DNA from: Mycobacterium barrassiae
GTDB lineage: Bacteria > Actinomycetota > Actinomycetes > Mycobacteriales > Mycobacteriaceae
DNA: 64,000 bases
Assembly: GCF_025822765.1 (NCBI RefSeq)
Contig: NZ_JACKUK010000023.1
Span: 329,535-393,534, forward strand
Direction of reading: 5' to 3'
A program made the translations under genes and the position numbers. Positions within the stretch are counted from its first letter, which is position 1. Every line of letters begins with the position of its first letter. Under the pieces are notes generated by a model that saw only the letters and a program-made list of their open reading frames with translations, was not told the origin of the DNA and did not search any database. Below, in pieces: positions 9,483-18,564 of this stretch.

Positions 9483-10645
9483 CAGCGGTCCCCCAGCAGC
9501 GAGACCGGTCGTTGCTGCAGCAGGCGGTGCACCGGGATCAGGGCGCAGACGATCGCCATCGCGGGCAGGAAAGCGGCGACCATCCCTGCGGCCTGCAGCC
9601 ACGCCGTCGGCGTCGCGATGGAGGGAATCACCAGGGCGACAGCCACCCCCGCACCGAGCACACCCACCAGATAGGCGACGACGAAGACCACCATCGACTC
9701 GACGAGGAAGAAGTACAGCACCTCGTCGGCGAGGCCGATGCTCGACATGATGCCGAATTCGCGACGCCGCTCCTGCACGGCTGCGAGAAAAGATGATACC
9801 GCGATCACGAACCCGAGACCGAGGCCGATGGTCGAGATGAGGCCGAGCGTGGAACTGGTGATCTGGCCGGAGAACAAGGCCGAGAACTTCTGCTCGAAGC
9901 CGAGTGGACCGGTGCCGCCGACCGTGTCGTAGATCAGGCCGTGGCCGTTCGGATCGGGCGTGACGGAGGGATCTGCGGTCGAGTCGAGATCGACTGCGGC
10001 GCCGAATATCTGTGCCAGGTCGCGACGCTTCTGGTCACCGGGCGGTGCGAAGACGGTCCACCAGCCGTTCTCACCGACAACCGAACGGGCAAGCGGCGTC
10101 GCGACCGTGATCGACTGGCCGGTTCCTTCCACACGCACGACCAAGTGCTGCCCGCCGATGTCGATCCAACCCCCCGACTGGACGGCCAACCTCTCCGCGA
10201 TGGCAGCTCCTAAAATTGCTATACCGCTTGGCATTTCGTCACTTCCGCGCAGCGACACCGAATGGCCACCGATCTGTGTCAGCCCCGACAGCACCCGGGT
10301 CGCAGTCCACCCCGGCGGTACGGTGATGTCCGGGGCGGGGCCGTCGGCGACCAACGCCTGCGCGTCGCTGTCGTAGTGCACGCCGGCGGCAGGTACCACC
10401 CACAGCTGCGCGCCACCGAGCACGTCGCCGACCGAATCAGCACCCGTGATCGCAAAACTGGCCGAGACGGTGCGCACGACCGTGACACATGCGATGGCCA
10501 GCGCGATCCCGAGCACGGACAGTACGAACCGTTCGGGGCGTCGGCGGATGTTGGCCAGCGCGAACCGGACCAGACACCCGAAGGTGTTTCCTTTTGAGGT
10601 GGCGATCGCCGGTGATCGAGAAGATGTGGACGCAATCGTCTCCAC
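9482..10645 (-). CDS. FtsX/MacB-type ABC permease, large subunit
   Basis: A 387-residue permease with one N-terminal helix (about 40-60), an extracellular domain of about 200 residues rich in Gly and Asp, and three C-terminal helices with the FtsX motif REFGIMSSIGLADEVLYFFLVES. The GTG at 10645 gives METIASTSSRSP; a start further in, nearer LVRFALANIRRRPERF, is possible because the first 20 residues look unstructured. It heads the operon of permease, permease, ATPase, APC permease and amine oxidase. A weak inverted repeat, GGTGGG/CCCACC (10656-10681), lies in the 62-bp gap to the preceding methyltransferase. Confidence 0.85.
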   Translation of the reverse strand: METIASTSSRSPAIATSKGNTFGCLVRFALANIRRRPERFVLSVLGIALAIACVTVVRTVSASFAITGADSVGDVLGGAQLWVVPAAGVHYDSDAQALVADGPAPDITVPPGWTATRVLSGLTQIGGHSVSLRGSDEMPSGIAILGAAIAERLAVQSGGWIDIGGQHLVVRVEGTGQSITVATPLARSVVGENGWWTVFAPPGDQKRRDLAQIFGAAVDLDSTADPSVTPDPNGHGLIYDTVGGTGPLGFEQKFSALFSGQITSSTLGLISTIGLGLGFVIAVSSFLAAVQERRREFGIMSSIGLADEVLYFFLVESMVVFVVAYLVGVLGAGVAVALVIPSIATPTAWLQAAGMVAAFLPAMAIVCALIPVHRLLQQRPVSLLGDR

Positions 10646-10707
10646 AAGTAGGAATGGTGGGCCCGGAAAGTTTCACCCACCGCAGCGCGGAGTGTCTCCG
10701 TCGTTAA

Positions 10708-11514
10708 CTAGAAGGGGTTCCGGTTACGGCGCTGTGTCGCGGCGGCACGAGAGCGGCGGCGGCCTATCCCGGCCATCATCAGCGGCGTGCACACCCGAAG
10801 GTCTTGCTTGAACCGGGCTGACACCGCCTCGGCGGCCTCGGGTGTGACCAGTCCAGCATCCACGATGGCACCGCGAATGCTCTCGAAGGTCAACCGGAAG
10901 AAGTCGAAACCCGGTGAGTCGGAGTCGATGATGCGCACCCTGCCCTCGCCACGGACCTCTTCGAAGCCCGCATCGACGAGGTCGCCGACGACGCGCCCAC
11001 CGTAGTTCCGCTCGAAGCCCGCTCGGGCCATGAACTCCAGAATGGAATCGGTGACCCTGCCGAGCTGTTCGTCCTCGTCGCCGAAACGGAAGGCGCTCCA
11101 GTCGTAGTCCTCGATGACGATCCAGCCGCCGGGACGCAGGGCACTCGCCAACCGGTCGAGGATCTGTCGCCGGTCCGCGAGGTGTTCGAGGACGAGACGC
11201 GAATGGACCAGGTCGAACTCGGCCTGCGGCAGGTCAGCGTCGCGAATATCCATGCGGTGCACTGTGATCGAGTCGGAGACCAGGTGTTCGACGAACCGGG
11301 TGTCGATGTCGACGGCAGTGACGTGAGCACCACGGCCCGCCATCCACTCGACGAGCGCTCCACCGCCCGCGCCTACCTCGAGGCACTTCCAACCCGGGCC
11401 GATGCCGAGGTCGTCGAGGAGCACCCGACTTCCCGGATCCCACAACGCCTCCATGCCCGACAACCTTTCGCGCTCCTGCGCGAAACCCTGATCGAAGACG
11501 TAGTCGCGAGTCAT
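10708..11514 (-). CDS. SAM-dependent methyltransferase, class I
   Basis: A 268-residue methyltransferase with motif I CLEVGAGGGALVEWMAGRG, acidic loop HVTAVDIDTRF, motif II/III region FDLVHSRLVLEHLADR and the strand LRPGGWIVIEDYDW. This pattern is that of the UbiE/Coq5-like small-molecule group. I chose ATG 11514 (MTRDYVFDQGFAQERERL) because it overlaps the amidase stop as ATGA; an in-frame start 18 bp further up also exists. It is coupled to the amidase and precedes the ABC/amine oxidase operon. Acceptor unknown. Confidence 0.85.
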   Translation of the reverse strand: MTRDYVFDQGFAQERERLSGMEALWDPGSRVLLDDLGIGPGWKCLEVGAGGGALVEWMAGRGAHVTAVDIDTRFVEHLVSDSITVHRMDIRDADLPQAEFDLVHSRLVLEHLADRRQILDRLASALRPGGWIVIEDYDWSAFRFGDEDEQLGRVTDSILEFMARAGFERNYGGRVVGDLVDAGFEEVRGEGRVRIIDSDSPGFDFFRLTFESIRGAIVDAGLVTPEAAEAVSARFKQDLRVCTPLMMAGIGRRRSRAAATQRRNRNPF

Positions 11515-12917
11515 CCCTGGATTCGCGCCCACGGGCGCGCCTCCTCCAATTCGTAAGCCAGTTCCAGCAGCCGGGCTTCGCGGCCGCGCGTGCTCGACAG
11601 CATCATGCCGACGGGAAGTCCGGTGGCCGATTCGGCCAGCGGCAGCGAGATCGCGGGATCGCCGGTCGCATTCTGCAGCGGGGTGAAGGCCGCCCAGTCG
11701 ACGAGTCGTTCCATCACGGTGTCGAAGTCCTGCGTCGGGTCCAGGTGGCCGATCGGCGGGGTGACCTCGGCAAGCGTGGGCATCAGCAGGGCGTCGAATT
11801 CTGCGCCCTGCCGAGCGGTGATGCGGTGCGACGCGGACAGCCTGCGGATGGCCAGCGGCAGTTTGTGAAGGTTGCGGGCGGCCTTGCGTTCGAGTCCGAG
11901 CGTGATGTTGTCCAGACGCGTGCGGTCGAAGCTCGGCCCGAACATGCGACGTCCGCCGCGAACCACCGCGAACGCGAGGAACGACCAGTAGACCAGGAAG
12001 TCGTCCTTGAACCGTGCGGGCACCGGATTGTCGATCTCGGTGACGCGGTGACCCAGTTCCTCGAGCAGCGCCGCGGTCTTCAGCGTCAACTCACGGACCT
12101 CCGGGCTGGCGTCGCGGGAGATGGAGTGCGTGCACACTCCGATGCGCAGTCGCTGCTTGCTCGGCTGCGTCACATCGCCGATGGGCGCCAGCCTCGGATT
12201 GCGGTACACACGCTCCGCTTCACGCATGAATGCGGCGGTATCGCGAACCGACCGTGACACCACACCGTTGACGACGAGGTGGAGCGGCATCTGCGCCGTC
12301 TCCTTGTCCAGCGGCAGCCGCCCACGTGTCGGCTTCAAACCGACTAATCCGTTGCAGGAGGCGGGGATTCGGATCGAACCGCCGCCGTCGTTGGCATGTG
12401 CCATCGGCACGGCCCCGGCAGCGACGAACGCGGCCGAGCCGGACGACGATGCACCCGCGGTGTAGTCCGTGTTCCACGGGTTTCGCACGGGGCCGATCCG
12501 CGGATGCTCGGCCGAACCGCTGAACCCGAACTCCGACATCTGCGTCTTACCCAGGGGCACGAGACCCGTTCCGAGAAACACCCGCGCGAACGCTCCGTCG
12601 GCGGGCATCGGGTGCGGGTCCCAGGCGTCGGTGCCCTGCATCGTCGGCCAGCCGCGAACGGCGACGTTGTCCTTGATGAAGGTCGGCACGCCATCGAAGT
12701 AGCCGCCGAACTCGCAAGTCGCTCCCGCGCGTGTCCGCGCGCGGTCATAGGCCTCGTGAGCCAGGCCGTTCAGCGCCGGGTTGACGGCCTCGGTGCGGGC
12801 GATCGCCGCTTCGATCAGTTCGGTTGCCGACACCCTGCCGGCACGAAGGGCTTCGACAAGGCCGACGGCGTCAAGGTCGCCGAGGGCGTCGTCGCCGAAG
12901 GCATGAATACGAACCAT
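11511..12917 (-). CDS. Amidase (amidase-signature family)
   Basis: A 468-residue serine amidase of the AS family, hydrolysing a carboxamide in the cytosol. The Ser-cis-Ser-Lys triad is visible: Lys82 in FIKDNVAV, the serine cluster 157-161 in TAGASSSGSAAFVAAG, and the nucleophile Ser181 in DGGGSIRIPASCNG. I chose ATG 12917 (MVRIHAFGDDALGDLDAVGL); the longer frame runs towards the tsf terminator. By position next to tsf it corresponds to the M. tuberculosis amiC locus (Rv2888c), recalled from gene order. The downstream methyltransferase overlaps it by 4 bp. Confidence 0.93.
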   Translation of the reverse strand: MVRIHAFGDDALGDLDAVGLVEALRAGRVSATELIEAAIARTEAVNPALNGLAHEAYDRARTRAGATCEFGGYFDGVPTFIKDNVAVRGWPTMQGTDAWDPHPMPADGAFARVFLGTGLVPLGKTQMSEFGFSGSAEHPRIGPVRNPWNTDYTAGASSSGSAAFVAAGAVPMAHANDGGGSIRIPASCNGLVGLKPTRGRLPLDKETAQMPLHLVVNGVVSRSVRDTAAFMREAERVYRNPRLAPIGDVTQPSKQRLRIGVCTHSISRDASPEVRELTLKTAALLEELGHRVTEIDNPVPARFKDDFLVYWSFLAFAVVRGGRRMFGPSFDRTRLDNITLGLERKAARNLHKLPLAIRRLSASHRITARQGAEFDALLMPTLAEVTPPIGHLDPTQDFDTVMERLVDWAAFTPLQNATGDPAISLPLAESATGLPVGMMLSSTRGREARLLELAYELEEARPWARIQG

Positions 12918-12965
12918 GTAGCGACGGTACCAAGTCGTACCGGCCGTTCGGGTCCACCAATGCAA

Positions 12966-12992
12966 AAGGCCCCCAGGAACCCCGGGGGCCTT
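12966..12992 (-). terminator. Intrinsic terminator of the rpsB-tsf operon
   Basis: A perfect 9-bp stem, AAGGCCCCC (12966-12974) and GGGGGCCTT (12984-12992), with a 9-nt loop. Read on the minus strand the stem is followed by TTTTG, giving a short U-run 15 bp after the tsf stop. It separates tsf from the amidase gene downstream. Confidence 0.85.
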
Positions 12993-13007
12993 CGCAAGAG
13001 CGCGTTG

Positions 13008-13835
13008 TTACGCCTGGCCGACCTCGAAGCGGACGAACCGTGTGACGGTCACCCCCGCCTCGTCGAGCAGCGCCTTCACCGTCTTCTTGTTGTCGGACAC
13101 CGACGGCTGATCCAGCAGCACGACGTCCTTGTAGAAACCGGTGACCCGGCCCTCGACGATCTTGGGCAGGGCCTGCTCGGGCTTACCCTCGTTGCGCGCG
13201 GTCTCCTCGGCGATGCGCCGCTCGTTGGCGACGATGTCCTCGGGAACGTCCTCACGCGTGAGGTACTTGGCCTTCAGCGCCGCGATCTGCAGCGCCACGG
13301 CGTGTGCGGCCTCTTTGTCGGACCCGGTGTACTCGACCAGCACACCCACCGCGGGCGGCAGGTCGGCGGCACGCTTGTGCAGGTACGTCTCGACGGTGCC
13401 GTCGAAGCAGGCGACGCGGCGCAGTTCGAGCTTCTCGCCGATCTTCGCCGACAGGTCGGCGATGGCCTGCTCGACGGTGGTAGTCGCCGATCCTTCGCCA
13501 ATAGGAGAGGCCTTGAGCGCGTCGACGTCGGTTGCCTTCGCCGCCGCGGCAGCGGCGACGATCTGATCGGCAACAGCCTGGAACTCGGCGTTCTTCGCGA
13601 CGAAGTCGGTTTCCGAGTTGAGCTCGATCAGCGCGCCGTCCTTCGCGGCGACCAAGCCTTCTGCGGTCGCACGCTCGGCGCGCTTGCCGACGTCCTTGGC
13701 GCCCTTGATGCGGAGCAGTTCGACGGCCTTGTCGAAATCGCCGTCGGACTCGACCAGTGCGTTCTTGGAGTCGAGCATGCCGGCACCGGTGAGCTCCCGA
13801 AGTCGCTTCACATCGGCAGCGGTGTAGTTCGCCAT
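13008..13835 (-). CDS. tsf: Elongation factor Ts
   Basis: Exchanges GDP for GTP on EF-Tu. The 275-residue protein starts [27 protein letters not shown] in two conserved blocks: the UBA-like N-terminal domain and the TGAGMxDxKxAL motif. The TDFVAKN segment near residue 76-82 is the EF-Tu contact. The C-terminal half keeps the [14 protein letters not shown] stretch. It lies 12 bp after rpsB and ends just before an intrinsic terminator. Confidence 0.97.
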   Translation of the reverse strand: MANYTAADVKRLRELTGAGMLDSKNALVESDGDFDKAVELLRIKGAKDVGKRAERATAEGLVAAKDGALIELNSETDFVAKNAEFQAVADQIVAAAAAAKATDVDALKASPIGEGSATTTVEQAIADLSAKIGEKLELRRVACFDGTVETYLHKRAADLPPAVGVLVEYTGSDKEAAHAVALQIAALKAKYLTREDVPEDIVANERRIAEETARNEGKPEQALPKIVEGRVTGFYKDVVLLDQPSVSDNKKTVKALLDEAGVTVTRFVRFEVGQA

Positions 13836-13847
13836 TTCAGCCTTTCC

Positions 13848-14696
13848 CTACGAGTCTTGCGGGGTGTCGGTGGTGGGGGCCGCCTCGGCGGCGCCGGCAT
13901 CCGTCGATGCGGTCGCGCCTGCGAGCAGCTCCTGCTCCCACTCGGCGAGCGGCTCGGCAGCCAGCCCATCTTGGCCGGCCTGGGCCTCTCCATCACCCTT
14001 GCCTGCGCCGGCACGGGCCTGCAGACCCTCGGCGACCGCGGAGGCCACCACCTTGGTCAGCAGCGCGGCCGAGCGGATCGCGTCGTCGTTGCCCGGAATC
14101 GGGTAGTCGACGAGATCAGGATCGCAGTTGGTGTCGAGGATCGCGATGATCGGGATGTTCAGCTTGCGAGCCTCCGCAACCGCGAGGTGCTCCTTGTTGG
14201 TGTCGACGACCCAGATCGCCGACGGCACCTTCTGCATGTCGCGGATACCGCCGAGCGACCGCTCGAGCTTGTTCTTCTCGCGGGTCAGCATCAGGATTTC
14301 CTTCTTGGTGCGACCCTCGAAGCCACCGGTCTGCTCCATCGCCTCGAGTTCCTTGAGGCGCTGCAGCCGCTTGTGCACGGTGGAGAAGTTGGTGAGCATG
14401 CCGCCGAGCCAACGCTGGTTCACGTAGGGCATGCCGACGCGGGTCGCCTCTGCGGCGATCGACTCCTGGGCCTGCTTCTTGGTGCCGACGAACATGATGC
14501 TGCCACCGTGGGCGACAGTCTCTTTCACGAACTCGTAGGCCTTATCGATGTACGTCAGCGTCTGCTGCAGATCGATGATGTAGATGCCATTGCGGTCGGT
14601 GAAGATGAACCGCTTCATCTTGGGATTCCAGCGACGGGTCTGGTGCCCGAAGTGGGTGCCGCTGTCGAGCAGCTGCTTCATGGTTACAACAGCCAT
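13848..14696 (-). CDS. rpsB: 30S ribosomal protein S2
   Basis: Small-subunit ribosomal protein S2, 282 residues. The start at ATG 14696 ([19 protein letters not shown]) is preceded by AAAGGAAA; the longer open frame upstream is leader sequence. Conserved S2 blocks include [29 protein letters not shown] and [14 protein letters not shown]. The C-terminal 50 residues form an Ala/Glu/Thr-rich acidic tail, typical for mycobacteria. First gene of the rpsB-tsf operon; the upstream 283-bp region holds its promoter and structured leader. Confidence 0.97.
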   Translation of the reverse strand: MAVVTMKQLLDSGTHFGHQTRRWNPKMKRFIFTDRNGIYIIDLQQTLTYIDKAYEFVKETVAHGGSIMFVGTKKQAQESIAAEATRVGMPYVNQRWLGGMLTNFSTVHKRLQRLKELEAMEQTGGFEGRTKKEILMLTREKNKLERSLGGIRDMQKVPSAIWVVDTNKEHLAVAEARKLNIPIIAILDTNCDPDLVDYPIPGNDDAIRSAALLTKVVASAVAEGLQARAGAGKGDGEAQAGQDGLAAEPLAEWEQELLAGATASTDAGAAEAAPTTDTPQDS

Positions 14697-14775
14697 GATG
14701 GGGCCATTTTCCTTTGTGTCGGTTGTCGTCCGGCGTCGGTTGATGCCGAACCCTGGTGCCTGCTGGGAGTGCCAA

Positions 14776-14791
14776 CCCGTCGCGAGACGGG
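14776..14791 (-). promoter_or_regulatory. Hairpin in the rpsB leader region
   Basis: CCCGTC (14776-14781), loop GCGA, GACGGG (14786-14791) forms a stable 6-bp GNRA-type hairpin about 80 nt before the rpsB start, flanked by TGCCAA and TGGCA that can extend the helix. S2 is known to autoregulate rpsB-tsf in other bacteria, so a leader structure is plausible; no sequence match to a known rpsB motif was made. Confidence 0.35.
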
Positions 14792-14979
14792 ACCGCTGGC
14801 ATCCGGATATGACCTGTGGAACCGGGTCATGGTGAGACACGCGAAGTCAGCCCGCGTGAGCGAGCTGCGGATAGGAGTTTACACGCTGTTCGGGGGTGCT
14901 TTTTCCACAGCGCGCTGACGGTCCACAGATTACGGCTCAGGGCTGGCGGAATCGTCGGCCGTCGCGCTGAGCTGGACTT

Positions 14980-15468
14980 ATGCGGTGGATCGTGGTCTTG
15001 GTGGTTGCGGTTGCCCTCGCTGCCCCCGCCGCGGCCGAGAGTGCGCGACTGGATTGGCCGCTGCGACCTCGACCTGCGGTTATGCGGGAGTTCGACGTGC
15101 CGTCACCCAACTGGCGACCGGGCCATCGCGGCGTCGATCTCGCCGGAGTACCAGGTCAGCCGGTATACGCCGCCGCGGAGGGGACGGTGGTGTTCGCCGG
15201 TGAGCTGGCGGGCCGGCCGGTGGTGTCGATCGCGCATCCCGGCGGGTTGCGGACCAGCTACGAACCCGTCCGGGCATCGGTGCGGGTGGGCCGCCACGTC
15301 GATGCGGGCGCGATGGTGGGGCGACTGGAGCCCGGCCACGCCGGCTGTGCGGTGGCCGCCTGTCTGCACTGGGGCGCGATGTGGGGTCCGGCGTCGCGGG
15401 CCGACTATGTCGATCCGCTTGGCCTCGTCGCGACGACGCCGATCCGCCTCAAGCCCGTCCCGCGCTAG
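14980..15468 (+). CDS. M23-family peptidase-like secreted protein
   Basis: A 162-residue exported protein: signal peptide about 1-19 (MRWIVVLVVAVALAAPAAA), then a compact LytM/M23 fold. GHRGVDLAG supplies the first zinc His and Asp, and GTVVFAGELAGRPVVSIAHPGG and LHWG follow the peptidase pattern. The usual HxH near the end is CLH here, so the first His of that pair, normally the catalytic base, is Cys. It may be an altered or inactive endopeptidase that binds peptidoglycan or regulates a hydrolase. By position next to rpsB it matches Rv2891 of M. tuberculosis (gene order from memory). Confidence 0.85.
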   Translation: MRWIVVLVVAVALAAPAAAESARLDWPLRPRPAVMREFDVPSPNWRPGHRGVDLAGVPGQPVYAAAEGTVVFAGELAGRPVVSIAHPGGLRTSYEPVRASVRVGRHVDAGAMVGRLEPGHAGCAVAACLHWGAMWGPASRADYVDPLGLVATTPIRLKPVPR

Positions 15469-15520
15469 CGTTTTGTGTGCGTTCGCGAGCGCTCACCGCT
15501 CCTAAACGCACACAAAACGC
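15468..15520. terminator. Long inverted repeat, bidirectional terminator between convergent genes
   Basis: Arms 15468-15483 (GCGTTTTGTGTGCGTT) and 15505-15520 are perfectly complementary over 16 bp. Inside, after a 3x3 internal loop, GAGCG (15487-15491) pairs with CGCTC (15497-15501) around a 5-nt loop. It begins at the last base of the M23 stop and lies just before the xerC stop at 15527. T-rich and A-rich parts of the arms suit termination in both directions. Such a regular 53-bp element may also be a dispersed repeat. Confidence 0.65.
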
Positions 15521-15526
15521 CGGGGG

Positions 15527-16429
15527 TCAGGCGCGGGGGTGGGCCTGGTCGTGCACCGCGCGCAGGCGTGCGACGGTCACATGGGTGTAGAGCTGCGTCG
15601 TCGCGAGAGTGGAATGTCCGAGCAGTTCCTGGACGACGCGCAGATCGGCGCCGCCCTCGAGCAGGTGAGTGGCCGCGCTGTGCCGCAGCCCGTGCGGGCC
15701 GATATCGGGTGCCCCGTCGACGGCGGCCATCGTCTGGTGCACGACGGTGCGGGCCTGCCGGGGGTCGAGCCGTCTCCCCCGCGCGCCCAACAGCAGCGCC
15801 GGCCCAGAATCCGCGGTGGCCAACGCCGGACGCCCCTCGGACAGCCACGCGTCGAGTGCCGCGGCCGCGGGCGCCCCGAACGGCACCGTGCGTTGCTTGT
15901 TGCCCTTGCCCAGCACCCGCAGCAACCGCCGAGACGTGTCGACGTCGTCGATGTCGAGGCCGCAGAGCTCGCTGACGCGGATGCCGCTGGCATACAACAG
16001 TTCGACGATCAGCTGGTCCCGCAGGGCAAGCGGATCCCCTTGCTGCGCACCGGATTTTGCCGCCGCCATGGCATCGAGCGCCTGGTCCTGACGGAGCACG
16101 GCGGGCAGTGTTCGACGGGACTTGGGTACCTGCAGGCGTGCGGCCGGGTCGCTGGCGATCAGCCCCCGCCGCGTCGCCCATGCGGTGAACGTCTTGACCG
16201 CGGAGGTGCGCCGGGCCAGCGTCGTCCTCGCGGCGCCCGTCGCGGCCAGGGCCGCGAGCCAAGAACGCAGCACAGGCAGGGTCAACGCACCGATGCCGGC
16301 GTCCGGCGAGCGCTCGGCGACGAAGTCGAACAGCGAGTGCAGGTCGCCGAGATACGCGCGACGGGTGTGGTCGGAGCGCCCGCGCTCCAGCGCGAGGTAC
16401 TCGTCGAACTCCTCGAGGATCGCGTCCAC
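15527..16429 (-). CDS. xerC: Tyrosine recombinase XerC
   Basis: Resolves chromosome dimers at dif with XerD. The 300-residue protein has the SAM-like N-terminal core-binding domain (about 1-90) and the catalytic domain with every active residue: Arg151 (SGIRVSEL), Lys175 (GKGNKQR), His246 and Arg249 ([12 protein letters not shown]), His272 (LLGH) and Tyr281 (TQLYTHV). The GTG at 16429 ([17 protein letters not shown]) is the natural N-terminus. Position between the rpsB region and the viuB/dprA group matches mycobacterial xerC rather than an integrase, and no attachment-site repeat is visible. Confidence 0.95.
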   Translation of the reverse strand: MDAILEEFDEYLALERGRSDHTRRAYLGDLHSLFDFVAERSPDAGIGALTLPVLRSWLAALAATGAARTTLARRTSAVKTFTAWATRRGLIASDPAARLQVPKSRRTLPAVLRQDQALDAMAAAKSGAQQGDPLALRDQLIVELLYASGIRVSELCGLDIDDVDTSRRLLRVLGKGNKQRTVPFGAPAAAALDAWLSEGRPALATADSGPALLLGARGRRLDPRQARTVVHQTMAAVDGAPDIGPHGLRHSAATHLLEGGADLRVVQELLGHSTLATTQLYTHVTVARLRAVHDQAHPRA

Positions 16430-16462
16430 GCCGTCAACCGTGGCAGACGACGGGGCTGCGAT

Positions 16463-17623
16463 TCAGGTGACGCGCCGCAACGTGTCGGGAGTCAGTTCCT
16501 TCAGCGACCGGTACCCGTCGACCGCCATGGTCAAGTCGGCCTCGGCGAGCAGTGACCGCAGGACATGGACGATGCCGTCCTCCCCGCCAAGGGCGAGGCC
16601 GTATGCGTAGGGCCTGCCGATCGCCACCGTCGAGGCGCCCAACGCGATCGCCTTGACGATGTCGACGCCGCTGCGGATGCCCGAATCGAACAACACGGGC
16701 ATCCCGTCGGCGGCCTCCACCACATCGGGCAGGCAGTCGATGGGGGGTATCCCTCCGTTGGCCTGCCGGCCGCCGTGATTGGAGCAGTAGATCGCATCGG
16801 CGCCTTCGTCTTTCGCGCGCAGCACGTCATCGGGATGGCAGATGCCCTTGAGGAGGATCGGCAGCGTGGTCAGGGAGCGCAGCCATGGCAGGTCGTCCCA
16901 CGTCAGCGGATTCCCGAAGACCGAAATCCACTTCATGATCGCCGCCTGCAGATTTTCTTCGGGCGGCTGGTCGAGACTGTCGCGAAACACCGGATCGGTG
17001 GTGTAGTTCGCCAGGCAGTGGCCACGCAGGAAGGGAAAGTTTGACGTAGCCAGGTCGCGTGGCCGCCACCCGGGGATCCAGGTGTCCAGGGTGACGACGA
17101 TGCCCTTGAACCCGGCGGCCTCGGCGCGGTGCACGAAGCTGGCAGCGACGTCGCGGTCCTTCGGTGTGTAGAGCTGGAAGAACCCCGGAGTGTCGCCCAG
17201 CGCGGCGGCCACGTCCTCCATCGGATCGGCGGTCATGGTCGACGCGATCATCGGGACGCCGGTTTTCGCGGCGGCACGCGCGGTGGCCAGGTCACCGTGC
17301 CCGTCCTGCGCGCACAGGGCGATGACCCCGACGGGCGCCAGCATCACCGGCGACGCCAGGCTGAGCCCGAGAAACTCGACCGAGAGATCGCGTTCGGCGG
17401 CGCCGACGAACATCCGGGGCATCAAACCCCAGTTCTCGAAGGCGGTGACGTTGACGCGCTGAGTCCGCTCATCACCCGCACCACCCGCGACATAGGACCA
17501 CATCCCGGGCGACATCGCGGCCTGCGCCTTGGCCTCCAACTCCGCGAACGACATCGGAAGCGTCGGCAGGACGCCGGACAGACCCTGGAGGTAGATCTCG
17601 AACTCGTAATCGCTGTACGCCAT
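16463..17623 (-). CDS. FMN alpha-hydroxy-acid oxidase, lactate 2-monooxygenase-like
   Basis: A 386-residue FMN enzyme. Wording such as [29 protein letters not shown] and [10 protein letters not shown] closely recalls the M. smegmatis lactate 2-monooxygenase (from memory), which turns L-lactate to acetate, CO2 and water. The catalytic His is in [12 protein letters not shown], with the FMN phosphate site [13 protein letters not shown] and GRPYAYG. It lacks part of the loop insertion of that enzyme, so substrate range may differ. ATG 17623 ([15 protein letters not shown]) is the start. It sits between xerC and the siderophore reductase, where M. tuberculosis has no such gene. Confidence 0.88.
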   Translation of the reverse strand: MAYSDYEFEIYLQGLSGVLPTLPMSFAELEAKAQAAMSPGMWSYVAGGAGDERTQRVNVTAFENWGLMPRMFVGAAERDLSVEFLGLSLASPVMLAPVGVIALCAQDGHGDLATARAAAKTGVPMIASTMTADPMEDVAAALGDTPGFFQLYTPKDRDVAASFVHRAEAAGFKGIVVTLDTWIPGWRPRDLATSNFPFLRGHCLANYTTDPVFRDSLDQPPEENLQAAIMKWISVFGNPLTWDDLPWLRSLTTLPILLKGICHPDDVLRAKDEGADAIYCSNHGGRQANGGIPPIDCLPDVVEAADGMPVLFDSGIRSGVDIVKAIALGASTVAIGRPYAYGLALGGEDGIVHVLRSLLAEADLTMAVDGYRSLKELTPDTLRRVT

Positions 17624-17646
17624 CCGGCTAGCGTGCCAGTCCGGGG

Positions 17647-18516
17647 TTACGCGGTGGCCTGTTCTGCCTTCGCGAGTTCGGCCTTCCACTGCCGGAAGGT
17701 TTCCTCGGTGCGACCGCGCCGCCAGTACCCGGAGATCGACGACGCCCACTTGGCGTCCACGCCGCGCTCCTTGCGGATGTAGGGCCGCAGATTGTGCATC
17801 ACGGCCTGCGCCTCCCCGTGGACGAACACCTGTACTTGACCGGGCAGCCACGGCGCGCCCTTGACCGCATCGATCAGCGGCGCGTGATCACCGGCCTGCT
17901 GCTCGGGCACCAGGTCGGCACGACCGCCCCGGTAGATCCACTTGATGTCGACTCCCGGCGGCGCGGTCAGTTCGACTTCGTCCTCCGGGCCGGCCACCTC
18001 GATGAACACCTGGCCGATCGCGTTGTCCGGCAACGCTTCCAACGCCTTACCGATCGCCGGGATAGCTGCCTCGTCGCCGGCCAGCAGATGCCAGTCGGCC
18101 GCCGGGTCAGGGGCATACGCTCCGCTCGGCCCCATCAGATAGGCCGGTTGGCCAGGGACGGCGGAGGTGGCCCACGGCCCGGCGACCCCGTGCTCGCCGT
18201 GCACGACGAAGTCGATGGCGATCTCGCGGCGCTCGGCGTCCACCCGCCGAACCGTGTACGTGCGCACGGGAGGTTGTTGTTCAGGGGGCAGCGTCTTGAA
18301 GCTGTCCAACGTCAGCGGTTGTGGCAGCGCGGCAACGTCGACCCCGTCGGGCACGAACACGATCTTGACGTATGCGTCGGTGTAATCGTTGGGGGTGAAC
18401 GTGTCAAAGCCGTCACCACCGAGCACCACCCGCGTGAGATGCGGGGTCAGCTGCTCGGTACGCACCACTTCGAACGTGTGCACCGGCCGTCCTGCCACGG
18501 TTCCTCCCGTCGTCAA
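17647..18516 (-). CDS. Siderophore-interacting FAD-type ferric reductase (ViuB-like)
   Basis: A 289-residue siderophore-interacting protein expected to release iron from ferric siderophores in the cytosol by reduction. The FAD-binding segment is [11 protein letters not shown] (RTYT motif) followed by [16 protein letters not shown], and the C-terminal SIP domain ends [20 protein letters not shown], the family's typical G-Y-W-R-x-G-x-x-E. It corresponds by position to Rv2895c (viuB). Same strand as dprA, 48 bp downstream. No iron box was recognised just upstream. Confidence 0.92.
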   Translation of the reverse strand: MTTGGTVAGRPVHTFEVVRTEQLTPHLTRVVLGGDGFDTFTPNDYTDAYVKIVFVPDGVDVAALPQPLTLDSFKTLPPEQQPPVRTYTVRRVDAERREIAIDFVVHGEHGVAGPWATSAVPGQPAYLMGPSGAYAPDPAADWHLLAGDEAAIPAIGKALEALPDNAIGQVFIEVAGPEDEVELTAPPGVDIKWIYRGGRADLVPEQQAGDHAPLIDAVKGAPWLPGQVQVFVHGEAQAVMHNLRPYIRKERGVDAKWASSISGYWRRGRTEETFRQWKAELAKAEQATA

Positions 18517-18564
18517 TTCACCTTGTCGAGGATACGAGGGCCCCCACAGTGGAGGTCGGCTACC

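Noticed and set aside
10656-10681. Terminator between the methyltransferase and ABC operon
   Set aside because: Six-base arms with a 14-nt loop and no U-run; too weak to call.
15527-16429. Integrase of a genomic island
   Set aside because: Length, motifs and conserved neighbours identify housekeeping XerC; no attachment repeats or tRNA are near.
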